64,000 nucleotides of DNA from Symbiodinium natans (GCA_905221605.1 CAJNDS010002154.1:565988-629987); one strand, 5' to 3'. Counted from the first letter of the stretch, positions 12,060 to 23,823 are shown. Notes: generated from the letters alone by a model not told the origin. Made by a program: numbers and translations.

Positions 12060-13430
12060 CTCTACAGGAAAGAGCTCTCTGCTGAGCTCTTCAGAGAACG
12101 TGCGCGATTTTGCGCGTTCGCGTTTGCGAGCCCCACGCCTGCCCAACCAAACCTCGGACCACGTGTGAAGATATTGTCAAAGCACAAACGGTGCGGGATC
12201 AACAAGCAAACCCGAACGTGCGGCTTGTGGCCCTTGCTGCCAGGGAGCCGTTTGCACAATTCAAGATCACGGTGCTACCAGCTGACAGCTTGTTGGTGTG
12301 TTCCTGTCGACCAAAGAAAGGCAGTGCCGACAAACGCAAAGATGCAGAATGAAGTTCAAAGGGCCCGAAAGGCTAAAGACGGTTGCAGCCTGGACGAGAA
12401 GGCAGGCAGCACCGATTGACTTGGCCAGCGCCTAAGCAACTCCGAGAGCTGCTTGTAGGGGGGGTTGCGAAAGCTAGCGAATCCAGTTGCTTTATCATAG
12501 GGCGCAGCAGCAACGCATGCAAATGCTTGTGCATGGAGGAATGCTTGCAGTATCACATTGAGTCAGGGATTATGTTTAGGGTGCCACGAAACCAAATACT
12601 GCATGCAAGATGGAATAGGCAAGGCTAGGGTAACTGCTTGCAGATTTGGGTGTGTGGTCTACAACGAGCCAACGATGCTGCAAAACAGGAGTGGGTGAGC
12701 TACAAATGACGAACCAAATACCACCGCCGCCACCACCACCACCGCACCGCCACGACCACCACCACCGCCGCCACCACCACCACCACCCATGCGACACCTT
12801 AACTATTGATGAACACACCTTGTGTGCCCAACGTCCCTTTGTGGCCAAGCAAGAAGATGTGTCAACGACAACTACAGCAAGCTCCAAAGCTAACTAGCTG
12901 TGTCGTCCTTTGTGTTAACAAGCTAAGTGACCATGGTCGCGATGCTCAGGGGCGAATCCTGGCTTGCTGCGTGGCTACGTGTAGGAGTTGGGAGTTGCAT
13001 GGACCTAGGCTTAACCTCTGAATTGTGCTTCATAAACGGCATTCTTCACGCTCTAAGCCACGGGGCTCAAGCAGGGGGAAACATGACTTGCATGGGCTTA
13101 CATACACTTTACCGATGCTAAAACCTTTGCACCTGGCACCACAAGGCCTAGTCACAGTGTCACATTGCATGTTCTCATGTGCGGTTCTGAACTCGGCTCA
13201 AGATCGCTCATTGCCAAGGGTCTGCTGAAAACTCCAGCTTCGCACACCTGCACAGGGCTTCGGAAGACAGGCTTCAGTCACGGCATGAAACACAACGAAG
13301 CACCATGAAGCAAAGGTCACGAGCATCTCCGACGTTGGCCTGCTCTCTTTCCAAACGCCCAGCACCCTCCCTGTGCCCGGGGGCAAGGCATCCTTGCACA
13401 TGTGCGACTGCTATAGGAACGACGAACTGC
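12060..13430. other. No supported gene; CCA/CCG repeat
   Basis: Short frames only. The upstream exons of the oxidoreductase should lie here or beyond but are not recognisable. Confidence 0.4.
12720..12790. repeat. CCA/CCG trinucleotide repeat
   Basis: A run of CCACCGCCACCAC-type triplets of about 70 bases, read as His/Pro or Gly/Trp runs in artefactual frames. Confidence 0.95.
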
Positions 13431-13439
13431 CAATCGCGG

Positions 13440-14150
13440 GCTTCCTACGTCTTAGAACTCCGAATGCTGTCCAGATCGATGTCTCCATCCGCGTCAACGT
13501 CATGAAGCGGAAGAACCCAGTCCCCTGGACAAGTCATAGAGTCATCGCATGAGCTCCTTCAATACCATACTGCAAACCCTGGGAGATGGTCCTGGCTTCA
13601 GGTTCGTCACCCGCGGCCCCACCAATCGAACTTGGCCGATCCCTTGGCACCCGTAGATGTCGCCACAACTGTACCTGACAATTCTCCGTGACAGTCCCTT
13701 TCCCGGATCACCTGAGAATTGTAAAAAAGCTCGGCCTGTTCTCTGCGTTGAGGTCCGACATCCTTCAGCTATGGACAAGACGGGAGCGCCCAGGCTACAC
13801 ACTCGCATGATGAATCTGCTATTCTCGGAAGCAAAGGGTCGTCAGCGGCACGGCACGCATCTGCACCAGCACCTGACCCTCTATCAGTCCTTAGATTAGA
13901 CGCATCCTGATCTGAGAAGCTGAAAGGCCGTAACATCTGCAACAACCGCACACATCCAGCTCAGCGTCTGGAGTTCTCGATCATAGGGTAGGTGTCCACC
14001 TCTGGCGACAGAAGCACAGTCTTTCCACGCCGTGGGAACGTCTGAGCCCCATGCCAACTTCAGTGTCCGCTTGCCCTCCTGCAAGGCATAACTCTGTGGG
14101 ATCAATGTCACGGTTAGCACAAGCACATTTCGCGATACTTCTCTTCCAAC
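13440..14150 (-). CDS. Putative secreted or surface protein exons with FG-GAP/EF-hand-like calcium loop
   Basis: A minus-strand segment at about 13535-13445, starting after a CAG acceptor, encodes DWVLPLHDVDADGDIDLDS. The loop DVDADGDIDLD is characteristic of FG-GAP/VCBS repeats and also resembles an EF-hand, though position 12 is Ser rather than Glu/Asp. A segment at about 14150-13990 encodes NVLVLTVTLIPQSYALQEG and then KRTLKLAWGSDVPTAW, which has protein-like composition but no recognised domain. Whether these belong to one gene is inference. Confidence 0.35.
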
Positions 14151-14177
14151 AATGTTCTTAAAAAGAGGGTGAAGGAT

Positions 14178-14265
14178 CAAAAAAAAAATAAATAAGCATC
14201 AAAAAAAAAATAACCCCAAGAGATCAAAAAAAAAATAAATAAGCATCAAAAAAAAAAATAACCCA
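14178..14265. repeat. A-rich GCATC/poly-A repeat, left arm
   Basis: Two imperfect copies of A(9-11)TAAATAAGCATCA(10)TAACCC in tandem. The reverse complement of the GCATC-A(n)-ATAATA pattern recurs at about 16370-16450 on the other side of the simple-sequence block. Confidence 0.75.
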
Positions 14266-14283
14266 TTTTCCTCTTGGAATACA

Positions 14284-14411
14284 GGGGGGGGGGGGGGGTT
14301 GGGGGGGGGGGGGGGGGGGGGGTTGGGGGGGGGGGGGGGGTGGGGTGTGGGGGGGAGGGTTGGGGGGGGGGGGGGGGGGGTTGGGGGGGGCGCAGCCCCC
14401 CCCCCCCATTT
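14284..14411. repeat. Poly-G tract ending in a G/C hairpin
   Basis: About 115 bases of almost pure G broken by TT or T, then a CGCA loop and 13 C's. On one strand this allows G-quadruplexes, and the junction forms a G(n)-CGCA-C(n) hairpin. Gly- or Pro-rich frames across it are artefacts. Exact run lengths may be unreliable in the assembly. Confidence 0.9.
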
Positions 14412-15058
14412 TTGCAAAGACAATGCTCGCACGATGGGTTGTAGTGGGTGGTGGTAGTGGTTGGAAAACCTTCTATTTTCTCGATCTTTTACTCGGAAAA
14501 CCTCTATTTCTTCATATTCCCACAAGAAAACCTCTATTTTCTTCACGTTTTCATAGGAAACCTCTATCATCTCTATGTTTCCATCGGCAAACCTCTATTT
14601 GCATGTATTTTAAGAAAAACTTAAACTTTTAGTATCCCAATGGCTTCAACAAGATTCATAAAGCACGCTTTGCAGTGGCACAGCTTGATAAAAACGCGGC
14701 GGGGTTGGGGTTGGCGCAGCCCCCCCCCCACACACACCCCCCCACTTGGCTTTGCAGCACGCTTTGCACAGCTTTAAAAAAACAGCGGGGGGGTTGGGGG
14801 GGGGGCAGCCCCCCCCATTTGCAAACAATGTTCGCACGATGCGTAGAAGTGGTGGTAGTGGTTGGAAAACCTTCTAGTCTCTCGATCTTTCAATGGGAAA
14901 ACCTCTATTTCTTCATACTCCCACAAGAAAACGTCTACTGTCTTCACGTTTTCATGAGAAATCCTCTATTATCTCTATGTTTCCATCGGAAAAACTCTAC
15001 TTCTACATGTTTTAAGCAAAAAACTTCCATTTTCTTTGCATTCCAATGGCTTCAAAGA
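14404..15058. repeat. Direct duplication of a ~245-bp unit with internal GGAAAACCTCTATTT repeats
   Basis: Copy 1 (about 14404-14650) and copy 2 (about 14815-15058) align over their length. Both contain TGGTGGTAGTGGTTGGAAAA, then four or five 30-35-bp subrepeats built on GGAAAACCTCTATTTCTTCA, ending CCAATGGCTTCAA. Each is preceded by a poly-G/poly-C hairpin (about 14388-14411 and 14790-14817). Divergence of some 10-15 percent by eye shows the duplication is not recent. Confidence 0.85.
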
Positions 15059-15059
15059 A

Positions 15060-16029
15060 CAATATATAATACATACTACATAATATATAAAATATACTAT
15101 ATAATGAATAATAACTAATAAATAAATAAATTAAAAAAATTAACATTATATATTTTATATATTGTATATTATGTATACAGTATATATTACATATTATATA
15201 TGATATACTTTATATTATGTATGCAGTATATAATATGCAATATACAATACATGATATGCAATATATGACATATAATATACAATATGCGATATATAAATAG
15301 ATATATATATATATATGTTTATTTATTTATTTATTTATGTGTATTTATTTATTCATATTTATATTTACTTATTTATATACATACACATATCATATAATGT
15401 ACGACAATATGAAATATAAATATAAATATAAATGATATATATATATAAATATGTATACATAGATATAAGTATAAGTGTATAATTATATATATATACATAT
15501 ATAATATATAATATATTATATATATATATAATAAAATATATATAGAAATAAATATATAATATATATATAATATATAATATATAATATAATAATATAATAT
15601 AATGTATTAATATGTAATATGTAATAATATATATATAATATATAATATATAATATATATAATATAAAATATAATATATAATATATAATACATAGTACATA
15701 CGACATAATAAATATGTAACATATAATACATAATACATAACACATAATACATAATACATAATACAGAATACATAATATAAAACATATAATATATAATTCA
15801 TAATACATAGTACATAAAACATAAAACATAATATAGAATTCATAATACATAATTAATACATAATACATAATACATAATACATAATACATAATACATAATA
15901 TATAATATATAATATATAATGTATAGTATATAATAGGTAATGTGTAATGTAAAGTAATGTGTATTATGTAATATGTATATATATATATGCACCTACATAC
16001 ATACATACATACATACATACATACATACA

Positions 16030-16061
<32 letters not shown>

Positions 16062-16140
16062 CACACACGTTGACCTTCGCTATCGTGTGTATATAATATA
16101 TATTTATGTTTATTGATTTTTACTTATTCGTCTAATTTAA
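15060..16140. repeat. ~1.1 kb almost pure A+T low-complexity block with ATAC repeat
   Basis: Built from TATA, ATAATACATA and similar units with very little G or C, in sharp contrast to the surroundings. It includes a run of ATAC units at about 15993-16058. The 233-residue Tyr/Ile-rich frame on the minus strand is a composition artefact. Confidence 0.95.
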
Positions 16141-16159
16141 CTATTTATTTATACGCATA

Positions 16160-16348
16160 GGACCCGCAGGACCAGGCGGACAGACAAGCAGACCAGAGGA
16201 CCAGAGGACCAGGGGACCACAAGACCAGGGGACCACGGGACCAGAGGACCACGGGACCAGAGGACCACGGGACCACAAAACCACGGGAGCAGAGGACCAC
16301 GGGACCAGAGGACCACGGGACCAGAGGACCACGGGACCAGAGGACCAC
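16160..16348. repeat. GACCACGGGACCAGAG tandem array
   Basis: Tandem units of 7-16 bases built from GGACCA(C/G)(G/A)G, most regular at 16225-16345. Leu/Trp/Ser/Pro repeats on the minus strand come from this array. Confidence 0.92.
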
Positions 16349-16369
16349 GCAGGTGGGCCGGATGGCCTA

Positions 16370-16455
16370 TTTTTTTTTTTGATGCCTATTATTTTTTTTA
16401 TTGATCCCTATTATTTTTCTTTTTGATGCTTATTATTTTTTTTTGATGCCTATGC
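16370..16455. repeat. T-rich GATGC/poly-T repeat, right arm
   Basis: Four imperfect copies of T(8-12)GATGCCTATTA. It is the inverted counterpart of the A-rich repeat at 14178-14265, so the two could be the ends of one larger insertion. Confidence 0.7.
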
Positions 16456-16507
16456 CTTAAAAAGAACTTGTTGCAGCGAACAAATAGGGCTCACGTCATC
16501 AACCGCA

Positions 16508-16565
16508 ACCATGCAACCACCACCATCACCACCATCACCGCCATCACCACCACCGCCACCAAGCC
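16508..16565. repeat. CCA/TCA trinucleotide repeat
   Basis: A short run of CAACCACCACCATCACC-type triplets. Confidence 0.85.
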
Positions 16566-16773
16566 TTCTCCGTCACCGTGATATGGGCCACCGACTGCTC
16601 AAACTCCTCAGGAACTGACCTGAATACGTGCATGGTGCGAGTAGTGACAGTTAGGTTCCTGTTCGAGCAGAGTGCAGCCGAAAGACACGGACTCCAGCGT
16701 GCGACCTTCTACGAGCGCCTGAAGCGCAGGCGGCAGCTGCACCTGTTCCAGGTTGCTGCGCATCATGTTCTGA

Positions 16774-17085
16774 TCACCTGATCCGTGTGCTGCCCCGCGC
16801 CCCCCAGGCCTTCTTGCGGCACGTAGCTTCTTGCGGCTTCGCGGCAGGGGCCTGCGTCGGGGCTCCCAAACTTTCCGGGTCCACGGCATCTCTGCGAAGC
16901 CGCACGGCTCGCCTGCCGCGGCGCACCGCACTCCTGCCAATTCGGATGTCAGCTGTGGTTTTGCTGAGTGGCGTGCTTTTCTGGTCACACCAGTTCTCGA
17001 GAAAACGACTGAAAAGCTCCTGACAAAACTTGGCATTTTCCGGAAGCTGCGAGCCGCACTTCCAGCACACCACCTCTTCCTGCAC
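16774..17085 (-). CDS. Zinc-ribbon protein exon (fragment)
   Basis: The frame starts EEVVCWKCGSQLPENAKFCQ, the first half of the common CxxCGxxLPExAKFCxxCG zinc ribbon seen in many eukaryotic and bacterial proteins. The second CxxC is missing: the frame continues into ELFSRFLENW and then Arg-rich sequence that looks non-coding. A splice donor directly after KFCQ would explain this, with the rest of the ribbon in a downstream exon. The overlapping minus frame (17123-16608) contains LPPALQALVEGRTLESVSFG, faintly like a BspA-type leucine-rich repeat, but too weak to call. Partner exons are not located. Confidence 0.45.
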   Translation of the reverse strand: MQEEVVCWKCGSQLPENAKFCQELFSRFLENWCDQKSTPLSKTTADIRIGRSAVRRGRRAVRLRRDAVDPESLGAPTQAPAAKPQEATCRKKAWGARGSTRIR

Positions 17086-17199
17086 TGTAGCAAATCTCTA
17101 GCACTCGGCTCTGGGCCTCTCACAGTGCGCAGACCTTTTGGGGTGTAGGCACGGCATTGCGAGCCCGTTGCCCGTTCCGGACCTCAAGAAAGCCACGTG

Positions 17200-17650
17200 T
17201 ACCATCAGATCACGCGATCACAAGATCAAAAGGTCAGAAGCTCAGGCCAGAAGGCCGCAAGATCGCAAGGTCATAAGATCAAGAGCAAAAACGAAGATGA
17301 GAACATCCGAATATCATTTGATGTCATATCATATCATCTAATACTCTATTCTATCATGTTACATCTAAGCCCATCGAAAATCACCTAATATCATCCAATA
17401 CCATCAACTAGCATCTAAGGTAATCAAAGATCAGCTAAGATCATCTAATATCAACCCATACCATCATCTATCTATCATGTGAAACGTATATCATGCTATA
17501 CCACACTGTGGATACGACTATGTCACATATGTTATATAAAGGCATATTAGGTCATGTTTACGCATATCAAGTAATAATATACCATCTTGAGTCACATCAT
17601 ATTAAGTATCAAATTCTAATAACTCATGTTAAATCATGATGTTCACGTGC
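17200..17650. repeat. Degenerate ATCA-rich simple sequence
   Basis: Irregular repeats of GATCA, AGGTCATAAGATC and ATCATCTAATATCA-type units. No gene is seen. It separates the zinc-ribbon exon from the J-domain gene. Confidence 0.7.
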
Positions 17651-17929
17651 AATCATGTCAAATCAAGTCTCACATGTGTTCAGCCCCACCTGGCTCTTCT
17701 TCTTTCGATGAAAGCAGCTACGTGAATGAACATCAGTTCTGCTGGTTTTGACGTAGCGAGGCACATCTTCAGGCACGTCAGTCTTGCCGGTCTCGTCGTA
17801 ACGCTGTCTCAGCGCCACCTAAAGCATAGCGGCAGATGAATGACTAAGATGAAATGTTTCTGTCATCAGGCCATTCTGCGGGCCCTCTCAATCTTGTGTG
17901 CAGACCCTCCTGCCATTGCACCGAAGTCG

Positions 17930-18432
17930 CATTGCACAGGATGACGTACGCGGCTTGCAACTCTGCAAACTCTTCACGGTCACCACCTTGCCAGATGCAA
18001 GCTACCAAGATAACCTTCTGAGGTACATGGATCACACTAGACAGAAAGCGTAGCCACGTCCGTGATTATCTCCAAAGCTGCTAAACAACTGGTCAGAGCC
18101 TGTAGTCATGTCATGGATGATCCGATGGGTCGTGGACAAGATTGCACAACCATCTTGCCAAACATGCTGCGGTCACTCTCGGAAACCGTTTCTGGGGCTG
18201 TTTCTGAGACCATCTGGGCAGTCGGCCTTTGTCCGGATGCAGCTGCACTGCCAGCTTCCGGTAGGCCGCACGGATGGTGGGCAAGCTGGCATCCTTAGAT
18301 TTGTCTGAGATCGTCTGAGACGGTCTGAGTGTCTCGACAAGCAAGGAAGACCTGAAGAGGCTCTGAGGCTCTGAGGGCGTGTCCCTCGCCACACCCAGAA
18401 CCTCGTAGAGATTCCGGTTGACCGTGGCGATC
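17930..18432 (-). CDS. J-domain (DnaJ/HSP40) protein, three exons
   Basis: J domains stimulate the ATPase of Hsp70 chaperones. Here the domain is split. Exon 1 (about 18432-18390) encodes VNRNLYEVLGVARD (helix I). Exon 2 (about 18298-18230) encodes ASLPTIRAAYRKLAVQLHPDKG, that is helix II with the invariant HPD. Exon 3 (about 18000-17935) encodes QGGDREEFAELQAAYVILCN, the end of helix III and helix IV. The pieces fall in the correct order on the minus strand, in three frames, separated by roughly 90 and 230 bases. All motif elements are intact, so the gene is probably functional. What follows helix IV is not identified, so the class of J protein is unknown. Confidence 0.8.
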
Positions 18433-18439
18433 CCAGGAG

Positions 18440-20035
18440 CCACCATGGCACCGGACTTTTGGGTTTCTCAGGTCTCTCGGTCTCTTGCAGGGCAAGAGAA
18501 AGGCTGAAGCTTGAGTTGTATGTTGCTGAGGGCTCTTCAAGGCTGTGAGGGTCCTCAAGACTCTTCAAGCTGAAGTGTCAGAGGTGGTGAGCAGCATACG
18601 AGGTCATGCGGTGTTCAACGTCTGCTACGAGTGCCAGGTGGCATACCTGCAGAGCCTCAAGAAAGGCATCTCTCCGACGTCACACTCCAACATGATGTCA
18701 GTTGCATACGTTCTGTGCACAGCAGAGCGGTTTCAGCACGAACCCTCTTCAGAAGCAATCCAGCGGAGCGGACCATGGAAGCATGCGCCAATGCCACAGC
18801 ATTTTTGAACCTGTGGGAAGCTTAGGGAGAAGAGGGAAGACAACAGTTCATCTAAAGACTTGAACTGCCGGTGCAAGAAGAGGCTTGAACATTCATAAGT
18901 TGGTAGTGAAGGCGTACAACGATTCGAAACTTTAAACCTGGGTATGGGGGGGACGACCCTCGCCCCCAAGTAGTACTGGAACGAAGAAATCATACTGTTT
19001 TGTGTTTGGGTTCATTCAGCCAGTTTCCCGTGAAAGGAGCATTGGTGGGATCTCGAGCTAAATGTCAATGAAGAGCTTTGTTCAGCATGGACTCAAACAC
19101 AAGTCCTACAAGCAGCTGTGGGTTGAACAACAGATTCTTTTCAAGTGGGCTTGTTCTGTTAAACTGCGATTGGACATGTTGCGTGATTACACTCCTGCCA
19201 TCTCTTTTTGTTTCTCTCTTGCCCTCTCGCTCTCTCTTCACGTCTCCAGCACCAACCTCCGTGGATTCGTCCGCGTCAAGTATCATCCTCGGGACATGGT
19301 AGCGGCTGCAGACTTCACATGAAGGTTTTACATGCACCCGGCATGACATTGAGCGGAACTTCGCGGAAATTGGAGGCTTAAGGGATATCGTAGCGGCCAT
19401 GGGGGACCGTAGCCGCTCCCTTGGAGAGCTGCAAAGCAACATGCAGCAAAATGCCACAAGGCCCCGGCATTCGAATCTAAATCATCTCGTCATCCCCAAC
19501 CCCAAGGGCTCACTGGAGCAGAAGCGGGCCAAGGAAGGCAAAACTTGTTTCTCACTCTTTCCCTCTCTACCTACCTCTCTCCCTCCCTCTCTCGTGAGCT
19601 GCACAACTTCATTTTTCAATCGCTGCTTCGCAGCATCATTCCTGTCACACCACGACGTCTTCAGGCAGAGTTCCAGGCCGTCCGGTTCTCAAGATTCTCA
19701 AGCAACACACACTTCAAAAACACACTCTTCACCTTCACTCAAAAACCTTCACAGACGCCTTCATGGAGTCGCCCTGCACTGCAGGCTTCGGAGAGCAACC
19801 GGCCGAGGCCTCGAACATGGCCCCCTTCGAGCGCACGGCTTCCCGCAGGAGTCCCACAAGCTGTCATCACGACTTGAAGCCCGAGGACCTACTACCTACT
19901 CGCCTACTTTTGCCTCAAATGCTGGATTTGGTGGTTTAGCAGGCTACTTCTGGGGAGTCAAGTTGCAAGGGAACTATGCCTGCCCTGGCAACGTTGGCCA
20001 GGTAGAGGCATAAGAACCGATCACTGCTCAACTGC
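18440..20035. other. No supported gene
   Basis: Short frames on both strands without recognisable domains; CTCT-rich low-complexity patches at about 19200-19240 and 19550-19590. Upstream exons of the J-domain gene or downstream sequence of the EF-hand gene may be present. Confidence 0.4.
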
Positions 20036-20039
20036 TCTG

Positions 20040-20757
20040 TCATCGCCCCATCATTCGCCAGAGGAGGCCACGCTTCTTCTTGTTTGCGGAGGCCTGGGGG
20101 CTGCCGCTAAAGGACTCCAGAAAGGAGGCCACCTGCACATCGCCTTGGCTGGTCTTCTGCGCAAGCCAGATCGCCATCTGGATGTTGTTGGGAGGCACCC
20201 CTGCTGAAGCCAAGGCCTCCATAAAGTCCCCCGGCTCCAGGGTCCTGGACTCGGCCTCGATGACCTGATGCTGAAGCACTTGCCGAAGCGCATGGCCCGG
20301 GATCTCGCCCTGCGCCCACTCCACGTGACTCCTCCAGATCCCTTGGCTCTGCACAGAAGCCATCTGGCTGCTGAGCGCCTCCACGCTGCCTCCGTTCAGC
20401 AATGCCACGGCTTCCCGTCTGGAGAGCCCCAGTGGCAGGGAGGCCAGCACTGCTGCCAAGCTGGCCAGCTCTAGGCTGCCCCAAAGAGCCAGAAGAGCTG
20501 GTAAGCGATCTGGGAGAAGGCCGTGGCTCTCTAGGACGGCGGCCGTCCGAGCGCACACGACCTGGATCTCCTCGGCCGAAGCATCGCTTGCCTGGCTTGC
20601 CTCCACGGCAGGGCAAGGCAGCGCTCCCCCAGGAACACCGAGATGCGCGCTGCCGGAGCCGCCGAAGCGCTCCGCGAACTCCTCGTAATCCACGAGCCCT
20701 CCAGAGCTCTTGTCGGCCAGGAGAATGAGGGATGTCAACTGGTCGGACCTCAAACCG
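20040..20757 (-). CDS. EF-hand protein, 3' exon
   Basis: After an AAGCAG acceptor the exon reads RFEVRPVDIP in one frame and GLRSDQLTSLILLADKSSGG in the other; the second continues LVDYEEFAERFG and stays open to the stop, so it is the coding frame. DKSSGGLVDYEE is a single EF-hand loop with acidic or Ser ligands and Glu at position 12, so calcium binding is plausible. About 200 further residues follow, rich in Ala/Leu/Ser, predicted helical and not recognised, ending in a basic KKKRGLLWRMMGR tail. The tail could bind membrane, nucleic acid or calmodulin, but this is only inferred. Upstream exons are expected above 20.76 kb and are not recognised. Confidence 0.6.
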
Positions 20758-20759
20758 CT

Positions 20760-22600
20760 GCTTGGAAATGTTACTGAGTTCTTGGATGTTGTGGGGTCCG
20801 TTATGGCCCATTGCATCCGACTGCATCACATTGCAGAGCTTGGGCTGCGACGTGAGATACCTCTCCGTTTCCATGATCACACGCCTGGAGCAGGGGAGCA
20901 GGCAGGTTGCTTTCAAAGCATTTTCCAAGCCAGTAGGCACAGAAAAGCACGAGACGTGAAAGAGAACAGGAAAGCCTGAAGGCTCCCTCTGGCGCCAGAC
21001 GGGAACCGCCTGTGCAGCGTCGCTGCAGCTCAGAGCCTCAGCTTCTCTCGGGATCTCTCAGCGTCGCTGCCGCTCTCTGGGCTGAGGTGGCGTTTTTGGC
21101 TGAGTAAACAGCACCAGCCACAGGAAAATCGCCAGTTCGGGCGGCAAAAACGCAGTTGCTGCTTCTTGTCGCGACGTCGAGCTTGAAATGAAGAGCGAGT
21201 TACACACAAAGGACAGAGGTGGGCTGATGTCGGCATCAATTGCGTCAACCCCGAAAGGAGGGCCACAGGCTGAGGTGAGAGCGGTTTGGCAGAACGGAGC
21301 GATGCAGAAACTTTAGCTTCTGCGCAGGCGAAACTCTGTAGCAGGCACTAAGGTTCCGACTGATGCGGCTGCACAAACCTCTCTGGGTGATCGCAGCCTT
21401 GGTGCTCAGGGGCAGCGACAAGTCCCTGTTTGTTCAATTTTGAAACAGTAGGTAGTAGGTGTCTTGCAGATATCCACGTTGGAGGCTTGCAGCAATCTTC
21501 CGAGTTTGCTCGGGCAATGCCTGCAAGATTCCACATCTGAGCAAAGCAATGCGGATCTGAGCAGCCGCCACTCAAATTGCAATTAACGTTCGCTTTTGTG
21601 CCGCTGTGCTGGTGCTCTCGCTTGTTGCTGCCGGCATCAAGGTGCCGAAGAACTTCCGGTTCAAGATCAGTGAGGAGATCTCATGATCGTCATCTCCACC
21701 ACGGCTCATCGCACCTGCCAACCTCATGAATCAGGTCCAGGTAGCACGGTAGCGCCCGCGCCGCTCTGACGTCGCCATACGGTACCTTTACCGGACTGCG
21801 ACATGCGACAGTGCCGTGTCCTCTGTAGCAGACGAAGTCTATCAAATCTCGTGCGAGCTAATTCAGCTAATGTGCGGAACAGCTGCAATGTTCACAGCCA
21901 TGTGCGTCCAGCCGTCGCAAGATCTTGCCAAGTGTATGTGCCGTATCATGCCATCACTTTTAGCGACCCGTTCCGTGACTATGACGGCCGCCTGATTAAC
22001 TGTTCCTACACTCCAAAAGCAGGGCATGTGAAACATCCGCCAGCTGCCTGTGGAGTGGACCAAGGCTTTGTGGAGGGTCCACGGAAGAAACCCGTCAAGG
22101 GCACCGCCAATCACAGTACTCACATTCCCAAGCTGTACCAGTGCAAGCGGAGCCATTTCATGTAGCTCCTTCGGGGCCTGTGCATCGTGGGGGACTCGGA
22201 ATCTTAACTGCTGGCTCCAACAAGCGTGCTGTGAGTTGCCCCCTGCGCTCCCCGCATCCTGCAGAGACTTCCAGGACCGGGACACAGAGACGCCGAATTG
22301 CAAGAACCAGTGCGTGGGAGCTCCGTTGACGGCCCTTCGAACGACCAAGTCGACAGGGGGTATGGACGTCCAGTCACATGACACCCCATCACCCCCATCT
22401 CTCATCCCTCGAGCAAGAAGCCCACCCCAGAGGAAGGCAGCAGAGAAGCGGCCTTTCAGAGCGCTAAGGATGCACATCAGACCATGCTGCAGCGCATCAG
22501 GGCGAAACGGGCGAAACGAGGGCACGCTTGAAAGAGCATACGCAGCCCGGCACATACGTGACTGTTTGCAGAGGAGGCATGCCAGGGATGCCCACCAAAT
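20760..22600. other. No supported gene
   Basis: Only short unrecognised frames; the 230-residue minus frame at 22555-21863 has no domain and its composition suggests chance. Confidence 0.4.
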
Positions 22601-22609
22601 TTTTCAGCA

Positions 22610-22800
22610 TTGGCGGCCCCTGCCCCACTCCAGCCTTGTTCCAGTGTGGTAAGCGCCACCTTGCCGGAACCATCTGCATCGACCTGTCGCGAGTCGGGTG
22701 CCTGCGTGATGGCTGCGATTTTCGGCCGAGCCTTGAGGAACAACTGCTGCATCTCGGCTCGAGAAGTCCCCAGAGGCAATGTGGACCTCGGCTCCCAACG
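22610..22800 (-). CDS. Possible EF-hand exon
   Basis: The minus strand encodes EMQQLFLKARPKIAAITQAP and, in the same frame after DSRQ, VDADGSGKVALTTLEQGW. DADGSGKVALTT has the spacing of an EF-hand loop, with Thr in place of the usual acidic twelfth residue. It lies upstream of the other EF-hand exon (20.04-20.76 kb) on the same strand, so one gene with several EF-hands is possible but unproven. Confidence 0.35.
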
Positions 22801-23823
22801 GCTCTCAATGGCTCTCAATGGCCCCCTCCCATTTTTGCAATCGAAACTTCCAAAAATCCACAGGCTCTGGGCGCAACGTCCAGCCATTGCTCCGCGGTCA
22901 GCTCCCGCTCTCCAGGGAGCAAGAACCTGTGGAATGCGGTGGTTCGTAGGCTCGTAGGCTCGTAGAGTCCCAGCTTCACTTGCTCAAGGTCAGTCCAGGA
23001 AATATGAGTAAAGTGCAGCTGAGCTTAAGGCAGTGCCAAAGCATCGGACAATGCCAAACCAGCAGCCTCCAGCCTGCCACACGCAGAATGGCGAGCGGCA
23101 AGCACCAGGAGAGCTATGCAGGAAAAAGGCATGGTCAAGCCCCCCCAGAGTCCCACAACGCCTACGGCGTATTCTCCCGAAGATCAAGGCGCAGCCTTGA
23201 GCGGACAGCGACCTCTGCGGCCCAGAGCGAAGGAAATGAGCGAACTGCACAAGCACATGTGCAGTGGCTTCTTGTGTGCCAAGAGCATCACAAGAGAAAG
23301 CACTGTCGAATGTGTACTGGGCCGAACATGCAGCAGGTTGCAATAAAATCAGTAGGGAAACCTTGGACGACCCGAGTTCACGGCATTCGGCCTGCGTTGG
23401 TGCCTGTGCCATATACGTCGTGCGTGTTCGAAGTGTTCGAAGCACCGAAGGATACTGCGAAAGCTTTACAAATTCTGTTGGAGCAGCATTGACTAGGCGG
23501 CAACTTGCCTTGCAGAGCGGAGCTCGAGGTGCAGGTGAAAAATGTCTTCTCCTCAGCAGCAAACGTTTGGAAACCAGAGCCGTGGCTGAGAAGAGGCTGT
23601 CAAGCCTGAAGCCCTGCCGAGTTCACGGCAAAGTTGATTTCCACACTGCCAAGGGTTCCTCCCAATCCTCCCAGGGTTCCGCCAAGGGTCAACCCAAGCC
23701 TCAGAGATGGCCATTTCGAGACACCCCCCCATGTGAGATCAATTAGCAGCAACTTGGAGCATGGCGGATCAGTGCTCGAGCCGCTACCAGGCAAAGGAGG
23801 CCTAAGCTAAGTGAGACGCCCAG

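Noticed and set aside
14199-14570. Pro- or Gly-rich frames across the poly-G tract
   Set aside because: They are translations of homopolymer runs whose length is itself uncertain.
15365-16066. 233-residue open frame on the minus strand
   Set aside because: Almost only Tyr, Ile, Leu and Met from A+T simple repeats; no sign of a protein.
16141-16348. Leu/Trp/Pro repeat proteins on the minus strand
   Set aside because: Result of the GGACCA tandem array; present in two frames at once.
21863-22555. 230-residue minus-strand frame
   Set aside because: No motif, overlapping open frames on the other strand and composition typical of chance; not supported as a gene.
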